From Paragordius varius (Eukaryota; Nematomorpha), in assembly GCA_964247055.1 (NCBI GenBank), contig OZ176054.1:7006001-7070000 (forward strand): DNA of 64,000 nt, read 5' to 3'. Below, in pieces: positions 1 through 11,090 of the stretch. A program made the translations under genes and the position numbers. The stretch's first letter is position 1, and every line of letters starts with the position of its first letter. The notes under the pieces were generated by a model. It saw nothing but the letters and a program-made list of their open reading frames with translations. It was not told the DNA's origin and did no database searches.

Positions 1-104
1 AATGGTTGTTTGTGCAGTCTTAGTTCTTAAATCTATTAATATATATTTTAATGCCAATATATTTTTCAAATGTGGTCCGCGAAGCCATATGTGTTGGACA
101 CCTG
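1..104. repeat. Right end of a hAT-type MITE, cut by the window edge
   Basis: The sequence ends in GTGTTGGACACCTG, matching the right end of the better-preserved element at 36955-37158 (GTGTTGGAACCCCTG) and preceded by the same GGTCCGCGAAGC / CCCGCAAAGC block. The left end lies outside the window. From 105 to 480 I see only AT-rich sequence with no gene. Confidence 0.5.
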
Positions 105-504
105 CTTTAGATTTTTCATTTCTAGTAGTTAACATTAAAAATTATTGGTTTATATCAAATTTCAACACGAGGCGACTGTATTTTCTTTACACTTTCAATT
201 ACATATGTAACTAATAAAAATCGATACATACCAATATGGTAATTATTTACCTCTTTAGCCAATCAAAATATCGAAATCGTCATTAATAGCTATCATTTAT
301 AAATATGGGGGAATTAATGTAAAAACCAAAAATTTTAACAACAGATTATTATCAATATTTTGTCTAAAACCATACTTTTAAATATATCATGTATTAGAAA
401 TAATTAAAAGTGAAAATAAAAAAGCTTATTATAGCACCCAAATTTAATATTCAAAAAGCTATCTAGGGCATAACTAACACTGACCCATGTTCGGGTAAGT
501 ATTA

Positions 505-630
505 CTTGCGTCCTTATGCTTAAATCCTTATGCTTAAATCCTTATACTTAAATCCTTATGCTTAAATCCTTATACTTACGTCCTTATGCTTAAATCCTTA
601 TGCTTACGTCCTTATGCTTACATTTTTGAA
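505..630. repeat. 14-nt subterminal tandem repeat array (left arm)
   Basis: About nine copies of a 14-nt unit alternating TTAAATCCTTATGC and TTACGTCCTTATGC. The mirror array is at about 4098-4212. Such subterminal arrays are typical of foldback transposon ends. Confidence 0.8.
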
Positions 631-1705
631 TAAAAATAATACATTCATCATAAGTCTGCTCCTAGTAGACTTATTAAAATTTCAAAGTGGCATAACTTTA
701 AAAATATTGTGAATTTTTTAATTCTGTAAATTGGAGGAGGAAAAGTAAGGTATATTTAACAAATAATTTATAGGTTTGAGTAATGTTGCTTCAATCTTTT
801 GGCATTAAAAGGGGTTTTTCACAACCCCTGTTAAAAAATAGAAAATTCCTAAAACATGCATACAAAATCAAAAGTTTTTAGAAGAAACAGGTATGCATTT
901 TATCCAACTATATTTTTTAGATTTATTTGAGTCATGGAAAACGAAATATTTGCATACTTTGTGAAATAAAAAAATCTATCCAGTTTTTCAGATTCTTTAA
1001 ATTGGAGGATAAAAATGATGTATATATAACAAATTATCCATAGGTTTTAAAAATCGAATGATCGCATACACATCTTAGTGAACTAAGCTTCTTGAAAAAA
1101 TATATCTGGAACATACATGTAACACCCAAAGTTTTTTAGGTGCAATTGATTTAACCATATTTTTTAGATTTCGATGTCATGGCGATCGAATTATCTGCGC
1201 ACTTTTTGCATTTTGAGGATGAAGCATTGAAGAATCTACTTATTTTATTGGATTTTCATAAAATTTTTACTATTTGATATATAAAATATATATTTATGTT
1301 TATTATCAATAAATATATATTTTGAATTTACTTTAGTTGCAAGCGTCTAAAAATCATTTTAATCCACAGTGCACAAAATCGGAGGCTATAAAAAATATTA
1401 TGATCAATCAAATATAAAGTATATTAGGAGTATCATGGTGCTTGGTTTTAGGTCTAACGAATAATATTCAGGTATATCCAATTTTGTGGTAATTGTTCCT
1501 TATCGAAAGGTTGCAAATTAGGCAAACTTATTTGGAGTCTACGCTTAAAATTCTAAACTTTATTTTGGTTTTAAAATATAGTTTATAATTAAATGATATT
1601 ATTAAAGGAAATTAAACTTTGACCAAAAAGACCCCTAAATATTTCCCCAAATTTAAAGCAAAAGCTAATCAAAATTTTGAGTCGATAGAAATGTACATCA
1701 AGAAA

Positions 1706-2912
1706 TCTATATATTTATAAAAATGGAAAATGCTGGCTTTGTGATCTGGTACAGGAAAACCGGTAGACTCAATCAAATCCAAATATCGATAAAATATAAT
1801 CATTAATAAATGTCCCGACAATAGCTTCGCCCTTTTTTTGAAATAGGCCCCCAGTTCGGGCCCACCCCGTATGAAAAACGGGTTTTTTTTGAAAACAGAA
1901 GTCCACAAAATCGTGTTTTTGAGACAATTTTCCGGAGAACGTGTTGGACCATTCAATTTCAAATATGATTTTTGTTTACTTATTTTCGATTGCGCCGAAC
2001 ATAGCCGAGCCACTTTTTTGATTTAGGCCCTCTTTTTACCCGCTCCCCCCGTAAAATGCCACCTTTTTCAAAAAACAAAGTCCACAAAAATAATTTTCTA
2101 AATCGATTTTTCGCCCTAGGTATGAGACCGTAAAAATTCTATATGGATTCCACGTATTCCCTGTTAAAAGGCAAAAATTTTAGTCCACCGTTTATTTGAT
2201 GATAGCTGCTGGGTAAGGAGCTACCCGCTAAAAACTGATTTTTCATATAACTTTGTGAACTGTTTCCGGAAAACCGGTGATCCCAATCAAATCCAAATAT
2301 CGAAAAAATATAATCATTAATGAATGCCCCGACAATAGCTTCGCCCTTTTTTGGAATTAGGTCCCCAGTTCGGGGCCACCCCGTGTGAAAAATGGGTTAA
2401 GTCAATTTTTTGGAGAACGTGTTGGACCATTCAATTTCAAATATGATTTTTGTTTACTTATTTTCGATTGCGCCGAACATAGTCGAGTCACTTTTTTGAT
2501 TTAGGCCCTCTTTTTACCCGCCCCCCCGTGAAATGCCATTTTTTCAAAAAAAAACAAAGTCCACAAAAATATTTTTTTGATTGTATTTTTTTGCCCACGG
2601 TATGAGACTGTAAAAATTCGAGAAAGATTTTTCGTATTGCCTGTTAAAAGGCAAAAATTTTAGTCAAGCGTTTCTTTGATGATAGATGCTGAGTAAGGAG
2701 TATCTATCATATGTATAGCATGTTAAAAGATATATGGATATTAATACATTATTGATGGTAATCTATATATTTATAAAAATGGAAAATGCTGGCTTTGTGA
2801 TCTGGTACAGGAAAACCGGTAGACCCATTCAAATCACTTCGAACCCCACCCCCCCTCCCCAGAAGTCCGAAGGACTTCCTCGGGCTGCGTAGCAGCACGA
2901 GATTCACGCTAG
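1706..2912 (+). mobile_element. Helitron-like non-autonomous element, copy A
   Basis: The left end is TCTATATATTTATAAAAATG preceded by A. The right end is CTAG followed by T, so the insertion is A^T as expected for Helitrons. A GCTGC-GTA-GCAGC hairpin ends 12 nt before CTAG, and a second hairpin (GAAGTCC-GAA-GGACTTC) lies just upstream; 3' hairpins at this spacing are diagnostic of Helitrons. No Rep/helicase coding is present. A minus-strand open frame of about 114 codons at 1669-2013 recurs in other copies, but it is repeat sequence rather than a gene. A second 5' end begins at 2762 inside this copy. Confidence 0.72.
2762..2912 (+). mobile_element. 151-bp mini-Helitron within copy A
   Basis: It starts with the same TCTATATATTTATAAAAATG (preceded by A), has ~75 bp of internal sequence, and ends with the shared double hairpin and CTAG. 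It has both Helitron ends in 151 bp. A diverged counterpart of 141 bp sits at 4448-4588 inside copy B. Confidence 0.65.
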
Positions 2913-4097
2913 TTATATATAAAAAGGGTTTTTGTGATATCTTAAAGCACCATAAAATACGATTGCCAAAATTTTTAAAAAAATCTATTATATTGTCAAA
3001 TTCTAATTTATATGAAAAATATTATCACGCATCGGCTTTTTTAAAAAACTGGCCCATTTTAGAGAAATCCAAAAAGTGTTTTGTGGCCTACGCTTAAAAT
3101 TTTAAATTTTATTTTTGCTTTCGAATATAGTTCATATCATAATATAATGGTATTTTTAAAGGGAAGCCTTTAGCTTTCACCAAAAAAATTTATTTGTTTA
3201 ATTTGCAACCTTTCGATAAGGAACAATTACCACAAAATTGGATATAACTCTAAATTATTCGTTAGACCTAAAACCAAGCACCATGATACTCCTAATATAC
3301 TTTATATTTGATTGATCATAATATTTTTTATAGCCTCCGATTTTATGCACTGTGGATTAAAATGAATTTTAGACACTTGCAACTAAAGTAAATTCAAAAT
3401 ATATATTTATTGATAATAAACATAAATATATAATTTTATATATCACATAGTAAAAATTTTATGAAAATCCAATAAAATAAGTAGATTCTTCAATGCTTCA
3501 TCCTCAAAATGCAAAAAGTGCGCAGATAATTCGATCGCCATGACATCGAAATCTAAAAAATATGGTTAAATCAATTGCACCTAAAAAACTTTGGGTGTTA
3601 CATGTATGTTCCAGATATATTTTTTCAAGAAGCTTAGTTCACTAAGATGTGTATGCGATCATTCAATTTTTAAAACCTATGGATAATTTGTTATATATAC
3701 ATCATTTTTATCCTCCAATATAAAGAATCTGAAAAACTGGATAGATTTTTTTATTTCACAAAGTATGCAAATATTTCGTTTTCCATGACTCAAATAAATC
3801 TAAAAAATATAGTTGGATAAAATGCATACCTGTTTCTTCTAAAAAACTGATTTTGTATGCATGTTTTAGGAATTTTCTATTTTTTAACAGGGGTTGTGTA
3901 AACCCCTTTTAATGCCAAAAGATTGAAGCAACATTACTCAAACCTATAAATTATTTGTTAAATATACCTTACTTTCCCTCCTCCAATTTACAGAATTAAA
4001 AAATTCACAATATTTTTAAAGTTATGCCACTTTGAAATTTTAATAAGTCTACTAGGAGCAGACTTATGATGAATGTATTATTTTTATTCAAAAATGT

Positions 4098-4212
4098 AAG
4101 CATAAGGACGTAAGCATAAGGATTTAAGCATAAGGACGTAAGTATAAGGATTTATGCATAAGGACGTAAGCATAAGGAATTAAGCATAAGGATTTAAGCA
4201 TAAGGACGCAAG
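4098..4212. repeat. 14-nt subterminal tandem repeat array (right arm)
   Basis: Reverse-complement counterpart of the array at 505-630, with unit GCATAAGGACGTAA / GCATAAGGATTTAA. Copy order differs slightly between the arms, so the arrays have drifted or recombined since duplication. Confidence 0.8.
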
Positions 4213-4447
4213 TAATACTTACCCGAACATGGGTCACTGTGTGTAGGGTCAATTTTTAAACGAAATTTTTTTTCATGTAGCTTTTAACCAGTGAATTCAT
4301 TTGCCGCAAAAATTTTAATTTGCTGAAGACTTAGTTTTTGAAATATTGAGAAAAAATCGAAACTAAGCAAAAGGTTAAAATAAGATTATTAGGGATAACT
4401 TTAAAAATAATGATAAATTTAAGATATGATTTATATTTTATCAGATA

Positions 4448-5644
4448 CTAGCGTGAATCTCGTGCTGCTACGCAGCCCGAGGAAGTCCTTCGGACTTCTG
4501 GGGGGGTTCGAAGTTTGGATTTGAATGGGTCTACCGTTTTTCCTGTGGATCACAAAGCCAGCATTTTCCATTTTTATAAATATACAGATTACCATAAATA
4601 ATGTTTTAATATCCATATATCTTTTAACATGCTATACATATGATAGATACTCCTTACTCAGCAGCTATCATCAAAGAAACGCTTGACTAAAATTTTTGCC
4701 TTTTAACAGGCAATACGAAAAATCTTTCTCGAATTTTTACAGTCTCATACCGTGGGCAAAAAAATACAATCAAAAAAATATTTTTGTGGCCTTTGTTTTT
4801 TTTGAAAAAATGGCATTTTACGGGGGGAGCGGGTAAAAAGAGGACCTAAATCAAAAAAGTGACTCGACTATGTTCGGCGCAATCGAAAATAAGTAAACAA
4901 AAATCATATTTGAAATTGAATGGTCCAACACGTTCTCCAAAAAATTGACTTAACCCATTTTTCACACGGGGTGGGCCCAAACTGGAGACCTAATTCCAAA
5001 AAAGGGCGAAGCTATTGTCGGGGCATTCATTAATGATTATATTTTTTCGATGTTTGGATTTGAATGGGTTCACCGGTTTTCCGGAAACAGATCACAAAGT
5101 TATATGAAAAATCAGTTTTTAGCGGGTAGCTCTTTACCAAGCAGCTATCATCAAATAAACGGTGGACTAAAATTTTTGCCTTTTAACAGGAAATACGTGG
5201 AATCTTTATTGAATTTTTAAGGTCTCATACCTAGGACGAAAAATCGATTTAAAAAATTATTTTTGTGGACTTTGTTTTTTGAAAAAAATGACATTTTACG
5301 GGGGGAGCGGGTAAAAAGAGGGCCTAAATCAAAAAAGTGGCTCGACTATGTTCGGCGCAATCGAAAATAAGTAAACAAAAATTATATTTGAAATTGAATG
5401 GTCCAACACGTTCTCCGGAAAATTGTCTCAAAAACACGATTTTGTGGACTTGTGTTTTCATAAAAAACCCGTTTTTCATACGGGGTGGGCCCGAACTGGG
5501 AGCCTATTTCAAAAAAAGGGCGAAGCTATTGTCGGGACATTTATTAATGATTATATTTTTTCGATATTTGGATTTGATTGGGTCTACCGGTTTTCCTGTA
5601 CCAGATCACAAAGCCAGCATTTTCCATTTTTATAAATATATAGA
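4448..5644 (-). mobile_element. Helitron-like non-autonomous element, copy B
   Basis: Reverse orientation relative to copy A. CTAG (3' end on the minus strand) is at 4448-4451 with T beyond it, and the 5' TC is at 5643-5644 with A before it. The hairpins GCTGC-GTA-GCAGC and GAAGTCC-GAA-GGACTTC are intact. The interior matches copy A along its full length, including a nested short element at 4448-4588. The frames at 5337-5678 and 5423-5635 are shared repeat sequence without recognisable protein similarity. Confidence 0.72.
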
Positions 5645-5920
5645 TTTACAATTTGAAAGCCTAATATCAAATAGTTAGGGTTTTAGATTATAAAAGCGTG
5701 TTTTTACTTTAACATACTAAGTATGCAAAAGAATTTGTTACTATATTAAAAAGTTGTTAACAATTTATTAGCTAAACTCTCTATTAAAATCTTAACACTT
5801 TTGTTTTATACAGTAAAAATAACTTATATATTAAAATAAATTAAATAAAATATTGTTTTAATTTTTCATTGTTTGTCATCTGGTTTATGAGACAATAAAT
5901 TTACTGTTGTTTTTTGGAAT

Positions 5921-6109
5921 CTTACATGAGCGGGAAGAACAAGGCATATAAATTAAATACAAAATACGAGTTACAAGAAGTGGAATATTAACCAAAAATC
6001 CGTACAAACCCCCGTAACAATACTCGGCTTTGTACGGATTTTTTGTTGATATTCCACTGCTTTTAATCTACTTGTTTTATATTATATATGTTATTTCCGC
6101 TCAAGTAAG
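5921..6109. mobile_element. Small hairpin MITE
   Basis: Outer inverted repeats CTTACATGAGCGG / CCGCTCAAGTAAG flank an inner stem of about 30 bp (around 5979-6060) with arms containing AATCCGTACAAA and TTTGTACGGATT. There is no coding capacity. The 276 bases between 5645 and 5920 show nothing recognisable. Confidence 0.65.
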
Positions 6110-6599
6110 ATTATGGCATTATAATTTAATGTCACTTTTGATCACTTTATACTTTTTCGCAATAAAATTTTCATGCATCTATTTTTTATTAGGTTAAAAT
6201 TTAAAATTCTCCGAATAAAAAGTTGTTTCAGGTTGTGTACCGTTTCCATCATTTTGCAATAAATTTTAACAGCAAACTATGCGTTAAAAAACTATTATAA
6301 TGCTTAAGGTGACCAGATTTTTTGAAGGAAAAAGCGGGACAAATCTGAGAAGGGGGTGGGTCATTGGGGGGTACAACCAAAAATTTTTATACAAAAAATT
6401 TATTGTAATATTTATTTATTTTTAACAAATACATTATAAATATAAAAAAATTTGTACCTCACAGGTTGTTTGTACCTTATTCAATAAATTTCCATGTGCA
6501 CGAACAAAGGGTGAAGTGATTTTAATATTCTAGAAAAAAATAATAAAGACGAAATCATTACAAAGTGCGCTGGGTGATGCAAGAAGCGGGCAAAAATAT

Positions 6600-7265
6600 T
6601 TTTAACAATTTAGCGAATAATCTTAATCAAAACATTATTGGCAGATACACAACGTTCAAACAACTGATATGTTACCCCTGGATGTGGAAAATATAGATGT
6701 TAAAATGCTTGAATATTGTAGAACTGTTGGTTAGCTCTTTTGCCAGAGATTGATTTATTTATAAAAATGTGATCTCCTAGAATCCTATTTTTTACCACAG
6801 GACAAAGGTCAAAATTCCAAGTCAAAAAAGGTTAGATAATAATTTTATACCATTACCTAATCGCAATATTATAAAGCATCCAGAAAAACAAGGCTCAATG
6901 AATAGCAATATAAAAATGTTTTATACAAACAGAAACGATTATTTGGAAGACAAGACGGTGTAATGTGACACTTTTTGATGAAGTCTCATTATTAAATAAA
7001 TATATTGAGAAAACTTATATTATGGCCAACAGAAAAAAATACATAGGATAGAAATGTTAAAATAATCATTTTTAAACAAATTATGTTCCATACAATATTA
7101 TTTTAATTGTAGAATTTGCATTATTTTTACCTGAACCACTGCTATTGAACGCGTTTTTCCACAGTAAATTAAGTAAGGACACGGAATCAAATTTAAATGT
7201 TGAATAAAAGCCATTTTGTGTGTTCAAATATAATTTGACAAATTATGAAGACTTATACAATATTT
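6600..7265 (+). pseudogene. Second, inverted relic of the hAT transposase 3' half
   Basis: Plus-strand sequence here resembles the minus-strand transposase. About 7140-7265 parallels the hATC-coding segment (GAACGCGTTTTTCCACAGTA and downstream), and about 6650-6780 parallels the segment around 8220-8440. It is riddled with stops. The element therefore contains two convergent partial copies of its gene. Confidence 0.6.
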
Positions 7266-7365
7266 TACGTGATTTTGTTTATTTTTTTACACAAAAACTT
7301 TAAAGAAAATATTTTATTCTTTGGTATATTTTTTGTTTGAGTGAATGCGTTTTAGCAGATTGTCA

Positions 7366-9156
7366 TCATTTTTTAAAATTGTAGAAGTCTTCACAAGAAT
7401 TTGTCAAATTATATTTGACAGATAAAACGGCCTTTAAAGTTTCAACATTTAAATTTGATATTTCCGATGTCCACACCTGATTTACTGTGGAAAAAACGCG
7501 CTCAGTAGCAGCGTTGGTTCTAGGTAAAGATAGTGCGAATTCCACAATTTTTAAAATATTATTGTATGTAATATAGTTGGTTTCAAAATGATTAAATATT
7601 TCCAACCATTTCTTTTCTACTGTATATTTTCTTTTGTCCATAATTTAAGTTTTTCATTATTAATATATCTTTTAACTAATGATACTTCAGAAAAAAGATC
7701 ATTTTCTGAAAGATTACTTTTTGATAATTTTTGGGAGCAGATATAATCAAATGATTTTTGAACATCGCACCAATTAAATTCTGATTTTAATGTTATCCAA
7801 TGAAAATGATCAATTTCATTGAATTGCGTCGTCCAGTCTTCCAAATAATCTTTACAGTTTGTATAAAACATTTTTATATGGTACAGAATATTTTGGCGAT
7901 TTATTAAGCCTTGTTTTTGTAAATTATTTATTATATTGCGGATGGTTAATGGTATAAAATTATTTTCTAACCGTTCTTGACATTGGAATTTTAGGTTACT
8001 AACTTCATTGGCTACTTCGATTGCCGAAATTTTGTCACCTTCTATAAATTTAATAACATTTTGAAAGAGAGAAGCTTGATTATGTAAGAATTCTAACCGT
8101 ATTTTTGAACAATCACTTTCAAAAAACTTTTTTAAAGTTGTAGGACATTTGTCCTGTGATAATAAAAAAGATTTTAAAGGATCATACATTTTTAAAATTC
8201 TTTCGATAGCTGGCATAAAAGCTAACCAACGAGTTTTACAATATCCAAGCATTTTTTGATATTGAACTCCTGCATTTTCACAGAATTCTTTAAGCGTTTC
8301 AACACTACCGTGTATATATAAAAATAGCAATATAATTTAACAACTACATTTTCCACATCTAGGGGTAACAAACAGCAGCTGTTTGAATAGCGTTGTGTAT
8401 TATATGCGCTGCACACCCAACGCCAATTTTGTTTTGATTAAGATTATCTGTTAATTTATGAAAAATATTTTTTTGTTCCTCTCCTTGCTTTTCCACCAAA
8501 GTTCATATTGGTGTTGTCAGCGCAATATACGATAATTTTGTATTTTAAATTATTTTTTGCATTATTGAAGTGAATATTATTTCGGAATACCGGGTAGGGA
8601 AATTACATCTAAAATTTTAATTTTTACTCCGGTTTCTGAATCAAAATATCTCATCAAAGTGGGAAATAGTTTTGTTTCATGGTGATTTGATGCATCAGAG
8701 TATAGCGATATGGAATTAATTTTCAGCAAATCTTTTTGTATTTCAGAAAATGCATGTGGGGAAAGGAGATTGCACACAATGGCTTACGGGCACATGTAAA
8801 TTTTTTATAGAATAACGTGCGAATAACCTGTGAGGTACAGTCCATAAGAAATGATTGTGATTAACGGCGTGAAAAGATAACACGCCCTCAGCTAGTGCCA
8901 AATTCTTTTCTTCCTCTCCAAAAGGGGTTTTTGGAAAAAAATCGCTCATTTTGTAAGATGATGCCCCCATATCTAAACATTTTTTATGCTTCTGTGTTTC
9001 CATATGCTTTGTAATATCATGCTTGCCGCCATGTGCTAGGGTGAATTCCCTCTCGCATATAAGACATTTAACAAATGATTCATTCTTCGTTTTGTTAATA
9101 AAAGGAAAATCCTTCATTAATTCATCGTTGAATTTACAACCTCTTTTTGTGCTCAT
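7366..9156 (-). pseudogene. hAT transposase, disrupted
   Basis: hAT transposase remnant read on the minus strand in several frames. The N-terminal segment (9156 to ~8860) has a BED-type zinc finger with C-x2-C (CLIC) and a later H-x4-H (HDITKH). It then shifts frame near 8780-8850 into a piece with SLYSDASNHHETKL (8777-8577), the start of the catalytic domain. The central part resumes at 8330-7617, and a final segment (7641-7366) carries the hATC dimerisation motif (SLPRTNAATERVFS). At least three frame changes or stops mean no single protein can be read. It would have acted on the terminal repeats of the surrounding element. Confidence 0.85.
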
Positions 9157-9171
9157 ATTTATAAACTACTA

Positions 9172-9450
9172 TTAGTATAATAAATATTATATTACCTTAA
9201 TTTTCTGTGATAAACGTGTAAGGTACCGATTTGTAGTATCAATTTGTCTTTTAAGCTACCGATTTGTGGTATTAATTTGGCTTTTTAATAATGTTGGCAA
9301 GTAATAAAACTAAAATATTAGTATAATAAATATTATATTAATTTAATTTTGTGAAATAAACGTGTAAGGTACCGATTTGTGGTATCAATTTGTCTTTTAA
9401 TCTAGAGATTTAAGGGTATTAACTTGGCTTTTTGATAATAATGACAGTAG
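9172..9450. repeat. Tandem duplication of a ~145-bp unit inside the hAT element
   Basis: Two direct copies of a unit containing ATTAGTATAATAAATATTAT and CGTGTAAGGTACCGATTTG begin near 9172 and 9317. They lie just upstream of the transposase start codon, so this is probably its 5' region duplicated. Confidence 0.6.
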
Positions 9451-9854
9451 TAGGAAGTATAGTGTATAATCACATGATATAAATTCGAAAAAAATAAATA
9501 TTTTTGATTTAAAATAAAAAATTTTAATTTAAAATTGAATAGATTTTAAAGATATTTAATGATAAAAAATTTAAACGGACAAAAAAAATTTATTTGTATT
9601 AAAAAAATTTTTTTTTATATAATCGTGAAAAAGCGGGACATTTAAAAACGTAGCAGGAAGCGGGACAAAGTGTGAAAAAGCGGGACTGTCCCGCCAAAAG
9701 CGGGACGTCTGGTCACCTTAATAATGCTCCAATCTAGTATATTTCAATACAATCATTGTTTTTTGATTATAGATTACAATTACTAAAACATAGGAGCATT
9801 TGGCTGTTCCTAAAAATTTAATTAAATGTGCTAGAGTTTGCGATTTTCATTCAA

Positions 9855-10103
9855 AAGGCGTAGCTAGAGGGGGAAAAGGGGGGCTGATGCAGGGGCGCCA
9901 GATTTTAAAAAATTTTGATATTTTTTCAAAAAATAGGTAAAAGTTATCATTTATAATAATACATAAAAAAATCACCCATTTATGAGTGGTCATGATCACG
10001 GTTTGAATTTTATATTATTTTAAACAAGGTGTCGCATGGAAGGGCAGGGGGCGCCATCACGGATTCATGCACAGGGCCCCAGAAATGAAAGCTATGCCTC
10101 TGT
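9855..10103. mobile_element. Remnant of a small hAT-like element
   Basis: GC-richer block between AGGCGTAGCTAGAGGGGG at the left and a right end reading GGGGCCC...AAAGCTATGCCTCTG, imperfect inverse complements of one another. Ends of the form CAGAGGCGTAGC are common in animal hAT elements. No coding. From 10104 to 11090 I find only AT-rich sequence. Confidence 0.4.
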
Positions 10104-11090
10104 TTTCATTATTTGCGTAAAAGTTGTTATAACTTTGTATGATTCACAGGCTTATAATCAAATGCCCATGAAAATTCTGAGCATTTCAAAATAAACTTTA
10201 GATTTGTTTAATTCAAAGGAGTATATTAATATTTAAAAGTTATATAGTCCTTAGCACGATTTTTAATTTGAAATATTACATATTTTAATATTTGACTAAT
10301 TTATATTATTCAAAAAAATTCTTTCCATTTAGTAATTTATTCCATCATCCTTTATATCAGGATTTTTATTTTTTTAGCTATGTTCAATACAAATTCCTTA
10401 ATTTAGTCAATTTTCAGTGTTAACACCTAATTCAAGTAATCAAAGGTTTAAAAAATAAACGAATTTTAATAATGTTTTGCTTAAAACATAACATTCTTGA
10501 CACCCCTACTCTTTGGGCCTAATACATCAAATCTAAAATTTTAAATCTATAGAAAAATCTTTTATAATTACCAATTGCTTGAACATATTACTACTAACAG
10601 TATTTTGATTTGAAGCTTCAACCACCCTGAGATATAAAATCAATGTAAAGTAAGCTGGTATTGTATTTTGAACGCAGCAAATCCACACTAAGTGCCAAAA
10701 TATATATTATGTGATAGGGTCACAGAAAATGCGCTTCTCTTTAAGAAAAATCGGTAAAAATTTACAAAATATTAAAGAAAGAGTTAACAACACTTTTTTC
10801 TATATATAAGAATTTCCAAATTTATTAAAACGATAAAATATTTATATTAAATATATGCTTTTATTGTTCTTAATCTTATAAAGTTCTACAGCCGTTTATT
10901 TAAAAAAGGATCAATTTTGTATAAATAAAATTATTCTAAAGAAATTAAATTAAAATAAATTAAATATTAGACTTATTGAGAATGAGAAAGCTCCAACTTT
11001 TACCAGGAAAATGTTAAATTCAAGCTGTATCATCATGCTTTCATCCTCTGGATTAAAACATTTCAAAATATGTTAAACGAAATCAGATTA

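Larger units (their letters stand above)
481..4236. mobile_element. Foldback element with ~1 kb terminal inverted repeats
   Basis: Positions 481 to ~1520 recur as reverse complement at ~3200 to 4236. Both outer ends carry TGACCCATGTTCGGGTAAG, then an array of a 14-nt unit (TTAAATCCTTATGC / TTACGTCCTTATGC), then about 900 bp of matching single-copy sequence. No transposase reading frame is present in the arms. The loop (1.5-3.2 kb) is occupied by a Helitron-like insertion. I do not see a convincing target-site duplication, so the superfamily is unassigned; the structure resembles foldback or long-TIR non-autonomous DNA transposons. Confidence 0.75.
6305..9720 (-). mobile_element. hAT transposon with 8-bp target duplication
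   Basis: The terminal inverted repeats are TAAGGTGACCAGA at 6305 and TCTGGTCACCTTA ending at 9720. The flanks are identical 8-bp direct repeats, ATAATGCT at 6297-6304 and 9721-9728, the target-site duplication length of hAT elements. The interior holds a minus-strand BED-zinc-finger/hATC transposase relic (7366-9156) and a second, more decayed copy of its 3' part in the opposite orientation (about 6600-7265). The intact duplication suggests a fairly recent insertion despite the broken gene. Confidence 0.92.

Noticed and set aside
505-630. Regular short direct repeats as a possible CRISPR array
   Set aside because: Units are contiguous with no unique spacers, mirrored at the other end of a foldback element, and the genome is animal.
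5337-5678. Open frame repeated at 1669-2013 (-), 5337-5678 (+) and 11063-11398 (-), looking like a conserved protein
   Set aside because: It recurs only because it lies inside copies of the same Helitron-like repeat. The reading frame is interrupted in copies D and E, and overlapping frames are equally open.
5979-6060. Strong hairpin as a transcription terminator
   Set aside because: It is the inner stem of a 189-bp inverted-repeat element and the context is eukaryotic.
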